Shown here piece by piece: positions 35,601-44,700 of a DNA stretch of 64,000 nucleotides. The translations under genes were made by a program, and so were the position numbers. The stretch comes from Helicoverpa zea. Its lineage: Eukaryota; Arthropoda; Insecta; Lepidoptera; Noctuidae. Under the pieces are notes generated by a model. That model did no database searches. It was not told where the DNA came from and was given only the letters and a program-made list of their open reading frames with translations. Each line of letters starts with the position of its first letter. Within the stretch, counting starts at the first letter, position 1. The stretch spans positions 2,232,001 through 2,296,000 of the forward strand of contig NC_061469.1 of NCBI RefSeq assembly GCF_022581195.2. The letters run 5' to 3'.

Positions 35601-36278
35601 CCACAAGGAGGTTGATCTCCGAGAACGGGATCCCCTTCAGTATAACTATTGGATGTTGACATGGGTTGTCCCTAGCAAAAGAATAACAAACATTTTATCT
35701 TTCTTGTATTGTACCTAATTAAAATAATACACTATCTCTTTATTTATTAACCATACATATTTTTCTTCTGTTATCACAAGATAATAAAAGTAATAATTGT
35801 ATATATTTGACTCCTATGACATTTATGTAACATTTCATATGTTCAAATATTATTTTAAAGAATTAAATTTAAAAATTCTCCATTTTAACTGAGGCTGAAT
35901 ACAAAATATACTTTACTCATGTCTGTATACATTACATGGTATTAAAAATAACTTCACTAGAAAAAATAATGATGTCATAATGACCAAATGGAACAGATTT
36001 GAAACTGATGTGTAATAAATACTCAATTTTGTAAATGGAAAGCTACTAGGATCGTGTAGAGGAGTGCATAAAGAGAGTACTCACTTGAATATCTGCTCGA
36101 AGTAAGGACTGCACGCTGAGAGCACGAGCTTGTGCGCCTTGAGGGTGCCGTCGCGGCAGGAGAGCGTCACGTCCGCCAGCGCCGACGACGAGTAGATGGT
36201 CGTGAACAGCTGGCTCAAGTTCTGCAGGTGGTTGTTCCACTTCAAGTGGAACGTCTTATCGCTCACCAGCCCCTGCAT
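14243..36278 (-). CDS. BTB / C2H2 zinc finger / AT-hook transcription factor (ten exons)
   Basis: A nuclear DNA-binding regulator by domain content. Ten exons with fully compatible phases encode 701 residues: 36278-36085, 35671-35380, 28151-27962, 26574-26401, 19762-19649, 19228-19105, 18658-18526, 18061-17743, 17210-17076, 14673-14243. Residues about 8-125 are an insect TTK-type BTB domain (FHLKWNNHLQNLSQLFT, SPYFEQIF, EFMYKGSVDV). An Arg/Glu-rich helix and a basic KKR/KKK region follow. Finger 1 is C2H2 (Cys357, Cys360, His373, His377), then the TGERPF linker, then finger 2 of C2HC form (Cys385, Cys388, His401, Cys405). Three AT-hooks lie at about 484-492, 502-510 and 543-551, and the C-terminus is acidic and Ser/Thr-rich. 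I chose the Met at 36278 because an acceptor-like CAG abuts it; an in-frame Met exists at 36296. The architecture resembles unnamed fly BTB-ZF/AT-hook genes, and I cannot name the orthologue with confidence. Confidence 0.85.
14992..15124. mobile_element. MITE, family A
   Basis: Starts GGACCCAAATTCACCC, carries the internal pair CAAAACAACTGTG and AAACAGTTGTTTTAAGA, and ends with a degraded TGGGC. It is a relative of the elements at 101 and 60850. Confidence 0.55.
15317..15470. repeat. Two-copy tandem repeat, period 79 bp
   Basis: Both copies contain ATCTCTGGTA(C/T)TTAACG followed by TAATTTTAAATATTTAA and AGAAACAGAAATAGTCCA. Copy starts are at 15317 and 15396. Confidence 0.88.
17076..17210 (-). 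CDS. BTB gene exon 9 (AT-hook 3)
   Basis: The acceptor is TCACTTCCAG and the donor CAAG|GTGAGG. It encodes a TPSG-containing segment and the third AT-hook KRKRGRPPK. Confidence 0.83.
17211..17742 (-). other. BTB gene intron 8
   Basis: A 532-bp intron containing a + strand copy of the TTGGGGTCGG repeat at 17276-17405 and a short decayed retroelement tail near 17680-17705. Confidence 0.7.
17276..17405 (+). mobile_element. TTGGGGTCGG dispersed repeat
   Basis: Contains ATGTTGGGGTCGGCTTCCAG, GTCTGCCTATCTGACCTC and GGTAAGACTGGTTGT in the family order. The middle is diverged. Confidence 0.75.
17743..18061 (-). CDS. BTB gene exon 8 (AT-hooks 1 and 2)
   Basis: The acceptor is GATCCACAG and the donor CTTG|GTGAGT. 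It encodes RRGRGRPRK and KKKRGRPPK about 18 residues apart, preceded by a segment with FTPSGDVMLPP. Confidence 0.85.
18062..18525 (-). other. BTB gene intron 7
   Basis: A 464-bp AT-rich intron; no repeat or RNA gene recognised. Confidence 0.65.
18526..18658 (-). CDS. BTB gene exon 7 (zinc fingers)
   Basis: The acceptor is TTTTCCTCAG and the donor GAGAAG|GTATGT. It encodes most of finger 1, the TGERPF linker and finger 2 (C2HC). The codon for Arg363 is split with exon 6. Confidence 0.9.
18659..19104 (-). other. BTB gene intron 6
   Basis: A 446-bp intron that begins with a dispersed repeat (18690-18835). The rest is not recognised. Confidence 0.65.
18690..18835 (+). mobile_element. Dispersed repeat, family B (GAAAATCAGCACTTTTTGAA)
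   Basis: Shares GACTGAAAATCAGCACTTTT, CCCACTCTTCACCGCTTCCT and GGTGGAACA with the copy at 46600-46745. A shorter piece is at 54140-54180. No ORF. It is probably a SINE or MITE. Confidence 0.6.
19105..19228 (-). CDS. BTB gene exon 6
   Basis: The acceptor is CCATCCAACAG and the donor CTGAG|GTAAGT. It encodes an acidic linker (TLDDDEETDSSGSVSDS) and the two cysteines of finger 1. Confidence 0.82.
19229..19648 (-). other. BTB gene intron 5
   Basis: A 420-bp AT-rich intron; nothing recognised. Confidence 0.65.
19649..19762 (-). CDS. BTB gene exon 5
   Basis: The acceptor is CTTTCTGCAG and the donor GACG|GTGAGC. It encodes a short polar linker (KHGGIKVVQLAVLQKP). Phase matches both neighbours. 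Confidence 0.75.
20685..20757 (+). mobile_element. TTGGGGTCGG repeat, internal fragment
   Basis: Carries CAGCTGAGTACTAGTGTTTT and ACAAGGAGCGACTGCCTATCT in family order, without the core end. Confidence 0.6.
22560..22720 (+). mobile_element. RTE-type LINE 3' fragment
   Basis: The + strand encodes RWMDCVKVDMARNNVTCEMT, then ADRRVWKKKTCCANPQ, the same post-RT segment as at 1020-1205. It is truncated on both sides. Confidence 0.62.
26150..26292 (+). mobile_element. Dispersed repeat, family C (GTTCGAAAGAGTTA)
   Basis: Shares GGCTGCGGGATTGTTCGAAA and AGAGTTA, then GTCTG...CTCC...GGGAGAGG, with the copy at 40565-40740. No ORF. Confidence 0.55.
26401..26574 (-). CDS. BTB gene exon 4
   Basis: The acceptor is CTTCCCACAG and the donor CCCCTG|GTGAGT. 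It encodes a basic segment (ERPKKRTSILSPDDERLRAK, then KKPMTVRF) that could serve as a nuclear localisation signal. A retained reading into the intron stays open for about 45 codons but has no domain. Confidence 0.8.
26575..27961 (-). other. BTB gene intron 3
   Basis: A 1.4 kb AT-rich intron containing a diverged family D repeat (about 27200-27450). Confidence 0.6.
27200..27450. mobile_element. Dispersed repeat, family D (old, diverged)
   Basis: Starts AATATTATAAATGCGAAATT and AACTCTGTCTTTCCTG, then follows the family path (TTGAACCG..., AAGCTACTTTTGTCCGTATGCG, GGGCAA). Relatives are at 39990, 44340, 47034, 48595 and 62184. Confidence 0.5.
27962..28151 (-). CDS. BTB gene exon 3
   Basis: The acceptor is TTAATTCCTAG and the donor CAGG|GTTAGT. 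It encodes an Arg/Glu-rich helix-forming segment (MMRAEEIRRRRRED) and an Ala-rich stretch. Phase 0 with exon 2. Confidence 0.78.
29155..29527 (-). mobile_element. tRNA-derived SINE, full length with target duplication
   Basis: Read on the - strand it begins ACTGCCTCGTTGGTCTAGCT (A box). About 45 bp later GGTTCGATTCC (B box) follows, then a 280-bp body and a (CAT)n tail. It is flanked by a perfect 10-bp duplication TTAATTACAG at 29145-29154 and 29528-29537. It closely resembles the SINE families known from noctuid moths. A second, more worn copy is at 56427-56772. Confidence 0.9.
29636..30490 (-). pseudogene. RTE LINE ORF, 3' part after frameshift
   Basis: Continuation of the LINE polyprotein in the other frame. 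It contains the catalytic FADD box (about 30390-30400), the KMNMDKTKIMSN thumb region and the C-terminal segment with WAGHIARR, VGRPPTRWTDD and W..KGEAYVQQW that marks RTE-like elements, ending with TAG/TGA-type closure at 29636. It is separated from the 5' part by what looks like one extra base in an A run near 30490. Confidence 0.8.
30491..32636 (-). CDS. RTE LINE ORF, endonuclease and N-terminal RT (frameshifted)
   Basis: An open frame starting at the Met at 32636. Endonuclease motifs occur in order: LVTHNIRTLRTDEK, GLCEVRRE, VVMGDFNARLG, GSDHRIVRA. Reverse transcriptase motifs follow: NNKAPGEDGI, NYRPITLLSHVYKLFSRVI, EQAGFRRGFSTIDHI, FVDYEKAFDSVE and GVRQGDVISPKLF. Just after the last of these the frame shifts. 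The same frame then runs on without meaning to 30219. The nuclease centre looks intact but the RT catalytic box is out of frame, so this copy should not be autonomous unless frameshifting occurs. Confidence 0.85.
35380..35671 (-). CDS. BTB gene exon 2
   Basis: The acceptor is TTTTGCTAG and the donor AAACAG|GTGAGG. It encodes the second half of the BTB domain and a linker ending DVERLKQ. Confidence 0.88.
35672..36084 (-). other. BTB gene intron 1
   Basis: A 413-bp AT-rich intron splitting the BTB domain after Phe-Lys (codon split AA|G), a position commonly interrupted in this family. Nothing else is seen. Confidence 0.7.
36085..36278 (-). CDS. BTB gene exon 1 (coding)
   Basis: Encodes MQGLVSDKTFHLKWNNH... 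to FEQIF, donor TTCAA|GTGAGT. An acceptor-like GGTGGTGCAG directly precedes the ATG. A good donor (GCGAG|GTAAGA) at 36559 upstream could end a 5' UTR exon spliced to it. Confidence 0.85.
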
Positions 36279-36558
36279 CTGCACCACCACATACACTTCA
36301 AATCACAACTCACACTTCCTCGCGCCTGATGGATAATCGACAGAAAACCGACTCTGCTGCGACCGCTACATAAAATTATAATTATTACAACTTATTTTTA
36401 GAACGATGCCCGTAAAAAACACTATACGTACGCGGTATGACAGTGTAATATACCGTAGGTACGCGCCGCCGACGGAATTTAGAGCTATAAAATTTTATTT
36501 ATATTTTATTCGGCAAAACTGAATATCGTCAAAAATCACGCCGGTGAGAGATTCTTAC

Positions 36559-36650
36559 CTCGCAAATCGCTTTACCGACTTCTCGATTTTTCACAAATAA
36601 CACCGAAACATTTCACAAAATTAATACAATAATTATGTTACACAGAAAGC
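36559..36650 (-). other. Possible 5' UTR exon and promoter region of BTB gene
   Basis: GCGAG|GTAAGA at 36559/36558 is a strong donor that would pair with the CAG just before the ATG at 36278. The exon's upstream end is not visible; 36650 is nominal. Confidence 0.4.
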
Positions 36651-36682
36651 CGTGTCGTAAAAAACAGAGTGGGGCACGCCGT

Positions 36683-36726
36683 GGCCCCCTCCTTGCCCCG
36701 GCCCCCTCCTTGCCCCGGCCCCCTCG
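36683..36726. repeat. 17-bp GC-rich tandem repeat
   Basis: GGCCCCCTCCTTGCCCC is repeated twice, followed by a partial third copy, in an otherwise AT-rich region next to the BTB gene 5' end. Confidence 0.9.
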
Positions 36727-38317
36727 CACACAATCAATATACGGAATATGAGAGCGCGGCGCGCCCCCTCGCCCCCCGCATGCTTTATTATACCGTAATT
36801 AATATACAACTTTATAAATTGTATTATAGCCAAGCGGCATATCTTCTGTGTAGGAATGTGTTTAATTTTATAGATTCTCCTTATTATTAATTACATAGGT
36901 GCGTACATACACAGATATTACGTTTAAATAACATTACACGAATAAATCGGAAATACACTTCACGTACCGTGGTGTTTTATTGACATAAACATTGAAGCAG
37001 AAATGTATCAGGTTAACTTTTTATTTTGTTTCTGGCTAAATTAAACAAAACTAGCTTTTATTATTATTTGGCTTTAAGGTTTTTTGAGTTTTCAACCCAA
37101 TTTTGGGCCCCTTCCTTTAAATAAATTAGATAGAGTAGGTAGGTAGATTGTACATTGTTAGTAGCGATATGAATGTGTGCGTGAAGTACTTCAATCTCTT
37201 TCACATCGGCATACAGGCAACAGTGGTAGTGTTTTATTTACACACATACATACCCGGTATAACAACTACATGCGCAAAAGGGAGAATAGAGGCTGGCTGA
37301 CGGATTCGGATAGTTTTGTTTTTATTAGATTCCATCCTTCCGACTATACGTAGGAATGACTAATGTGTTTATCATTATTTTTGATATTGTGATGGAACAG
37401 AAATAAAATGGGAATTGTTGGTCTAATACCAAGCATTTTGAAGTTATGTTACCATTTAAAATCGGTCTATTCAATTTCATTGTATGAAATATTGTATACC
37501 TACCTATATCATATTGCGGTTGTTGTACTTTGGGTGTTCTCTATGTAGGTATAACAAGTAGGAAGATGTGAGCGTGGGCGAGGTTTAATAAATTAATAAT
37601 GTACACACAGTATTGTTACCTTGCGAGAGCGCATAAAGTACGCTATAAAATAAATACAGAAAGACATGAATTTATAACTTTGTTTTGGTGCTGTATTTCA
37701 AATACTTGGAACTAAAATATTTTTTGTTTATTGTACAGACTTTGTGTATTTTTTGAAATGCTTAACGTATAGTTCAACAATTTCTTTTTTAACACTTATA
37801 TTAGCTTAACTTGTAATTTATCATTTGTTTTTCATCAGGTATTTGAGATCTAGCACATAAAAACCGAAATAAGTTGAATACGAAACTAAATTACCGTCTT
37901 AAAAATGAATCTTAATCCAAAGCACAACTAACTTGTAGCTATTCATAATAGTGTACGAGAAATCAACGTTTTTTATGAAAATTTAACCGTGGTGCAAGAT
38001 GAAATTAATAACTTTTAAATGTCGAATATTTTTATCCGACTGCCAGGATCATTATTAAGTTTTCAGTAGATAGGACGAGAATAACTTGCACAGAACTATT
38101 AAATATTATTTATTTAGGTTCAGAACATTGTTCAAGCTAGTATGCTATTAATACAAGATAATATAAACTTCTACTAAGCCTCCATTATAATAATAAAAAG
38201 GATTAACCATATAAATAAGTATCTTCAAGGTTCAAAAATACATTGAAATTAGTATGGTTCATCCCTACGGATCACCGTGAACAGCGATCTTGTATTGATT
38301 GTAAACGTCAAGATTGT

Positions 38318-38346
38318 CAGCTGACAGCTGACTGAGTTGTCAGCTG
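38318..38346. promoter_or_regulatory. Cluster of three E-boxes upstream of Inos
   Basis: CAGCTG occurs at 38318, 38325 and 38341, giving the near-palindrome TCAGCTGACAGCTGA. It lies about 240 bp before the Inos start codon. Such sites bind bHLH factors; function here is inferred. Confidence 0.4.
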
Positions 38347-38584
38347 TCGCGACTCACGTCATAATTCACGCAAATCGCAATCCACAGTTTCACATCGTGC
38401 TGTCGCTTTGCCGGAATTGCTCATATCCAAGTCGATATTTGTTGGTGTCGGCGACTCTGCTATTAATTACACACTGCAACTTTATACCGGCGCCACGTAT
38501 TCACTAGTTCCCTCCAAACCGAACAAGGACTTGCTGAAAACGCAATTTCTCTACCAATTCCGAAGTTGAAGAGTATTTTGTTTA

Positions 38585-38710
38585 ATGAAAATGGAAAAAT
38601 CACCGTCTTTGGTTATCTCAAGTCCTAATATTAAATATACTGATGAATATATTTACTCAGACTACGAATATGAAGAGACTCTGGTGACTAGAAATGGAGA
38701 TGAAGTCACG
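38585..38710 (+). CDS. Inos: Inos exon 1
   Basis: ATG at 38585; donor GTCACG|GTAAGT after 38710; 42 codons, phase 0. Encodes the variable N-terminus (SPNIKYTDEYIYSDYEYEET). Confidence 0.9.
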
Positions 38711-41700
38711 GTAAGTGAATTTTTGTTGATGTTTAACAGGGATGCGTTTCGCGGCATTCGTAGTCGTTGCGGTATCGATTTGTTGTGCATGTTCCAGAAG
38801 GAACAGGTTGCTACTATATATACTTGTATCTACAACTCGCACATGTGCATAGAATCGCTTCCCGAGTCTTTTCTGCAGATCTAACATGAATTTAATTCAT
38901 AATTTCTTATTAGAAACTCAGGCATGTGAAATGAGTTAGTGCCAAAAGGTTTTAACACCTATATTATGACATTTCTTTTGTGGAGGCTATTTCAAAGAGT
39001 TGTTATCAAGATATGATAATCTCTATGACTACAATCAAAAGCCTGTTATTGCTCTGATTACTTTGAGTCATTTGTATGGCATAGTTTTCTCCCATAGATA
39101 GAGATGTCTTTGGTATTCCTTGTACATACATAACATTTTATTATTCAGCTGAATATTTGGGCAGCAATGAATATGGGTAATTTGTTCTGTGAAATTAGGA
39201 TAGTTGTGTATTTACTGTGTACTCAAAGTAGATCAATTGTTATTTATTAATGTTTATAATGACAACAAGTCTGAACAAGTATGGACCCAAGCTCTGCTAT
39301 TTGTTTCTGAAACTCTTTTCAACCAACTTATTAATGACACTGGAGATAACAAGTCTAGCTTCCCAATAGTGGAAGAATTTGCTAAATTGATTCATTATGT
39401 TCGGTGCAAACAAAGAAAAATCCTACCTTCTTATTATATTTATCAAATATTTCTCAGATACATGCTAATTAATTTAGAAAGTAGGAAATTGATAAAAAGC
39501 TATTTGTTGAAAAATTACTTTCATATTAGGTAATATGAAAGTAAGAGTTTCACCAATTTCAAAGAAAAGTACACTGATACTATAGAGTCTGCGGAAGCAC
39601 AGGCTTCTTTTGGTCCAGGTACAGGAAGCGGGTGGAACAAAGCTTATAGTTTTCTGTTATAAGAACCTATCTAAAACTGTTCTCTGAACTCATAAATCAT
39701 CATTAATGCTGCAGTTGCCTGCTACATAAATCTATATCAATTTGCTTCTATGCAATGATGGCAAATAGATTTATCACTTTGGTTATAGGCAAGCGTACAT
39801 ACTGGTTGAAATATTTTTTCAATCAAGCAGACTGAAGTCTTAGACTGTAATATCATATTCTAGGATCAGGATGTATTCAATGTTTCCAGAAACCAAGCAT
39901 ATCCTTTAGAATGAAAACTAATAATGAATTTCTCTCTGAATATAAGTCGTTCAGTTAAGTATTTATTACAAACATACTGGTAGTTTTCCCGCCGTTTCAC
40001 CCTCATTCCGTACAATCTACTGCCCGTATCAGGATAAAATGTACCTTAATGTGCGGCTTTCCAACAATGAAAGTTTCTAAAACGTTCCAGTAGTAGTGAG
40101 TGAATCCATTACAAACAAGCAAAAATACAATTTTTACAGACTAAATTTTTACAGAAATATCAATTATTTTATCTAATTTACTTCAATATCAACTTTAATT
40201 GTCACTAAAATCTCTCCCCCTTCTCCCAGGCTCGTCCGATCCGCAAAACACTGAACATCCGCACAGACCGGCGGGTAGGCAAGGTCGGCGTGATGCTGGT
40301 GGGCTGGGGAGGCAACAACGGCTCCACCTTCACTGCTGCTGTCCTCGCTAACCGCCACCAGCTGTCGTGGAACACTAAGAATGGGAAGATGGATCCTAAC
40401 TGGTAAGTGATAATGAGCTCACAACCCTGACCACCACAACCTCAAGAGCAGACTAAAGATCGCTCAATCAAATATACTTTTCTTATAATTCTTTCTTAGG
40501 GTAGCACTACTACACTGCTCCGCACTACTCCATGTTTCCCCCTGGACTGAACCATACCATTATTTTCACAAAGAGAGCGGGGCCTTAAGGCTGCTGGGTT
40601 GTTCGAAAGAGTTACCGCAGCCCTGGTATACAAAGGGCTCTAGGAAGAACATGGTAGCTTGTATTCAGTAGAAGTCTGCATCTCCTTCTCCCGTTGTGGG
40701 TGAAACAGCGGAAGGGGTCAATTGATGATTCCCACGTAAAAAAGACCATAATATGCCATTAATCCGTGCATTAGGACTGCACATAACTTTAAAAAAAACT
40801 GTACCTCATATAAGAACTGTTCCTGTCTCCGGACAAAATCATAATGCCGATAAATACACTCGTAAAACTACGCAACTTTCTGGAATATTAACAAACCATA
40901 ACTTCAACGTCCAATCCGCCCAACTTACTGAATTCAATCTGAATCCATTTCACAAGTTAAGTTTAAGCTAACGTTCCTTCGTAGTAATTAAGCGGAATGA
41001 AGCCCTATACTGGTTAAGTAACAGGATTAAAACTTTCATTGTAACATTCGATCTTGGTTGAAAAAGGAATAGAATGGCCTTTTCCTTGTTGATGATAACT
41101 ATAATCTATCGATTTGCGATGTTAAGCTCTGTTTAGCGCTGTCAGTTTTCTATATGTACGTAGTTGTTCATCTATTTTTGTAATGTGGGTGTAGTATATC
41201 TTTTTTTAATTGGAGTTAGTTAGAGTTTTAATGAAAAGAACTTAAGGAAGCTAGTTTTATTTAACGCCGGGTAGACCTGGCGGAATAAACAACCGTAATA
41301 TTATATAGGATCTATCCTACCTATCTTCAAGAATATTATGTTAAGAGCTTTACACGACGGAGGGAAGACCTGACAGGAAACACATATAACATTTTCAAAA
41401 ACTTATTCCATATCGTTATCAGGAGGGTTTGCGAAAAACTATGATTTACAACATTCGTAAAACTGCAGTTTTCTCGTTAGCGACAAGATTAGCTTCAAAC
41501 CTTACGTTCTCTAAATCCGAAACTTCATTCAAGAAGATCGCACTGTCCAGAAATTTAATTTACTAAGTCTGTACTTTCATCTAAACCATACTCTCCATTG
41601 TGCCAGGTGGGGCTCCATAACTCAAGCGTCGACGGTCCGCCTCGGTATCGACGAGAAAGGCTGCGACGTTCACGTACCCATGAGCCATTTGTTACCCATG

Positions 41701-44700
41701 GTGCACCCTGATGACTTGGGTAAGTTTGTCGAAGAGAGTATTTTGTTTTGTTTGTCTTAGGTAAGGTTCATGTATCACAGAAGATGCGTCACATATTATC
41801 GGTCGCGTAACGCCAGAACAGACGGTATAGAAAAACATAAGACCATTCACACTCAACCGATTATACGTTCGTGCGTCGATTGTACTATATACGATACGCT
41901 CGACGTATTTTTCACCAAAAATATGAACCTTCCCTTACTTTGGGCTATTTACGTCATTAGTGTGATACCAAGTAGTATAGTTTTCGCTATCGCGATGCTG
42001 TAGAAAAAAAAGTTGGAGCAATATTGCGTATAAAATTATATTTTACTATATTCTGAAGTGGAGTATAAAAGTTTACATAGACATCTTTAATCGGACTTTA
42101 ATTTAGGAGGTTTTTATTTGCGGACCATTTTATTGATACTGATTACTCAATAAAACTCGATCCGATTAACGTAATTATTAAACTAGTAGAAGCCGAACCG
42201 CTTTAAAAATATCACACAATATCTTTAGACATCGGCTTTGTCAACATCCATCATCTCCCGAGCCTTTTCCCAACTATGTTGGGGTCGGTTTCCAGTCTAA
42301 CCGGATGCATCTAAGTACAAGTGTTTTATAAAATATTTCTGACGCTTTTTTTACACTTTTTTTGTCATGCCCCCTTCGTTCCTCAGTGATCGACGGCTGG
42401 GACATCAGTCCCCTGAACTTGGCAGAGTCTATGGTCCGCGCTAAGGTTATAGACTTCGATTTACAACAGAAGTTGAAGAAGGAAATGTCTGTCATGAAGC
42501 CTAGGCCTGCTATATACGATCCTGACTTCATTGCTGCTAACCAGGTGAGTTGGGAATTTGTAGCTCGATGGAGAGTTTGGGTGAACACAGTTTTCAGCTG
42601 CCTAATTAATGGCTTAAAAGTCGTCGTATAAACACTTTCGGAGCCAATATTTGCTCGGGAAACTCTGTATAAGAATAAGAAAATTGATTGAATTACATGG
42701 AATTTTTTAATTTTTGATACGGTTAGGCATAGAAGATTTAAAGTTTAAAATTAAAGGCGAGGGATGGGAGGTAAAAATTATATCTAGGTATATAAAAAGC
42801 CGTTTCGTGTTTGGGGTATTTGATAGAAATTTCGAATTTGGTAGAAAATGGGACAGCAATTTTTCCTTCCTTATATTAATTGCAATGAATAATGTATGTT
42901 CACTTTTGAGCAATCGCAAACTATTCTAATCGAATCGAATCATTATACATATTGTGTTGAAAATATAGCTTTACCACGTTTCGGGTTATTCGAGTAATTC
43001 ACAAAAAACCTCTATAGTACTAGCCACACATTTTTCTTAGAATTTTGCATTTTTATCAACACCACAACAACACATACATTTTTCCTGGAAATATTTTTGT
43101 GAACTGAAGCATATGTGAATAAACAGCAACAGTGAATAAGTCTTTTTCAGTTACATAATTTGAAAAATATGTCGAATGGTACGATCCTAGTAATTTGACG
43201 CCAGTAAGATTCAGCTATTAAATTAATCGTTGCAGTCAGCGATTTAACATGGTAGCGTGGTTACTGAGTTTATTGAATGAATGCGCAGACGCATAGGCTT
43301 TGCAGATAATAGATTAAAGATAATTTATGTATGCCTAAGCACTTTTTTTACAAGTTACAATAGGATAAAAATTATTGGCCTTACTACAAAAACTTTTACC
43401 ACTGTTTTACACTTGTCTAAAAAAAATGTGGCTCCAAAATGAACCATATGTCAACGTCATAATTTGAAATTTTTTTAGACAATTCTTAAACTGACGTTAA
43501 AAAGTTTTTGTGGTAAGACGGTATGAGTTTAAACTTTTTCACGAATTAATTAAATTATGCGGTTATTATTGGTTCAAACGGAAAAATTCCGCATTATTAA
43601 ATGTAGGAATCCGATTAGTGCATGTTTATTCATGCATTATCATTTAAGAACACCTGATAAATTAACTTAATTCTTCACATTAAAATTCGCAAACACCCGA
43701 TGGACACAACCGATCTAAAAAACTATTAAAATCTCGCATTTCGTCGTTTTCGGCGACTATGCTATAAAAAAGCTGTTGCTATCGGAATAGGAATTCTTAT
43801 AGTTCATTGACAAACCGCTATACACCGTTGTGTATGCATAATGCTGTGAATTTTTTCGTGGACATTTCAATATTAAAATCTGTGATAGTTTAGGGTTGCT
43901 ACTTAAAGTAGGTGAATATTAAAACTGTGTAGCCAAAACGGTTATTATTTTAGTTCAAAATAAGTCTTTTCAACTAAAATGATAATGATGAAATGAAGAA
44001 AACCTTGAAAATATATTTTTTTTATTACAAAAATATTACTCTGTGGATAAATCGTGAAAATTACTCAAAAAATTTGCAAAATGTATTTAAGTCCACTCTA
44101 TATATCAATGGCTTAATACATAGTAATTAGTAGCTTATTATCATTTTAATAGACTATACCTTGAACTAAGCACTTGTCGCGTTAAAGCGATATATTTTCC
44201 TCAACATTCAATAGTCTTTACGTTTGTAACACACGCACGTACAATGTATTACATTTGCTCTATACACACAATGGTACTCCGTTCATATGTTGTTCTCAGA
44301 AATGCCATACGGAAATTCTGTTGTTAGTCAAAAACACATTTTTTTCCTGATAACCCACTGAAAATAATACTATAGGGAGAATAATTAATTCCAGTAAAAA
44401 TATCAATTTATGTTGATTATTGTGTTAAAATATATGTTACTCGAGTGTAGCTTTCCAACAGTGAAAGAATTTTAGTAGTTTCGAAGCCTTTACAAACAAA
44501 CAAAAATGTTTCCTCTTTAAAATACAAGTACACCTATGCAAACCCAACCACAGTATCTATAAATAGGATCAAAATTTACCGTAACGAGAACCTATACCAT
44601 ACGAACAACATACCAACTGCCAGCCCTGAGAAAATCAACCGGTAATTTGCAGAAATAGATCGCGTTCTCGTAATGTGACGTCGATTCGCGTCACGTGTGA

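Larger units (their letters stand above)
36651..38584. other. Divergent intergenic region between BTB gene and Inos
   Basis: About 1.9 kb between the two head-to-head genes, containing both promoters and the Inos 5' UTR. It has a GC-rich 17-bp tandem repeat at 36683-36726 and three CAGCTG E-boxes at 38318-38346. The rest is AT-rich. Confidence 0.6.

Noticed and set aside
39204..39533. 109-codon open frame in Inos intron 1
   Set aside because: AT-rich codon use, no domain, no splice signals with matching phase and no similarity to the enzyme; likely a chance open frame in an intron.
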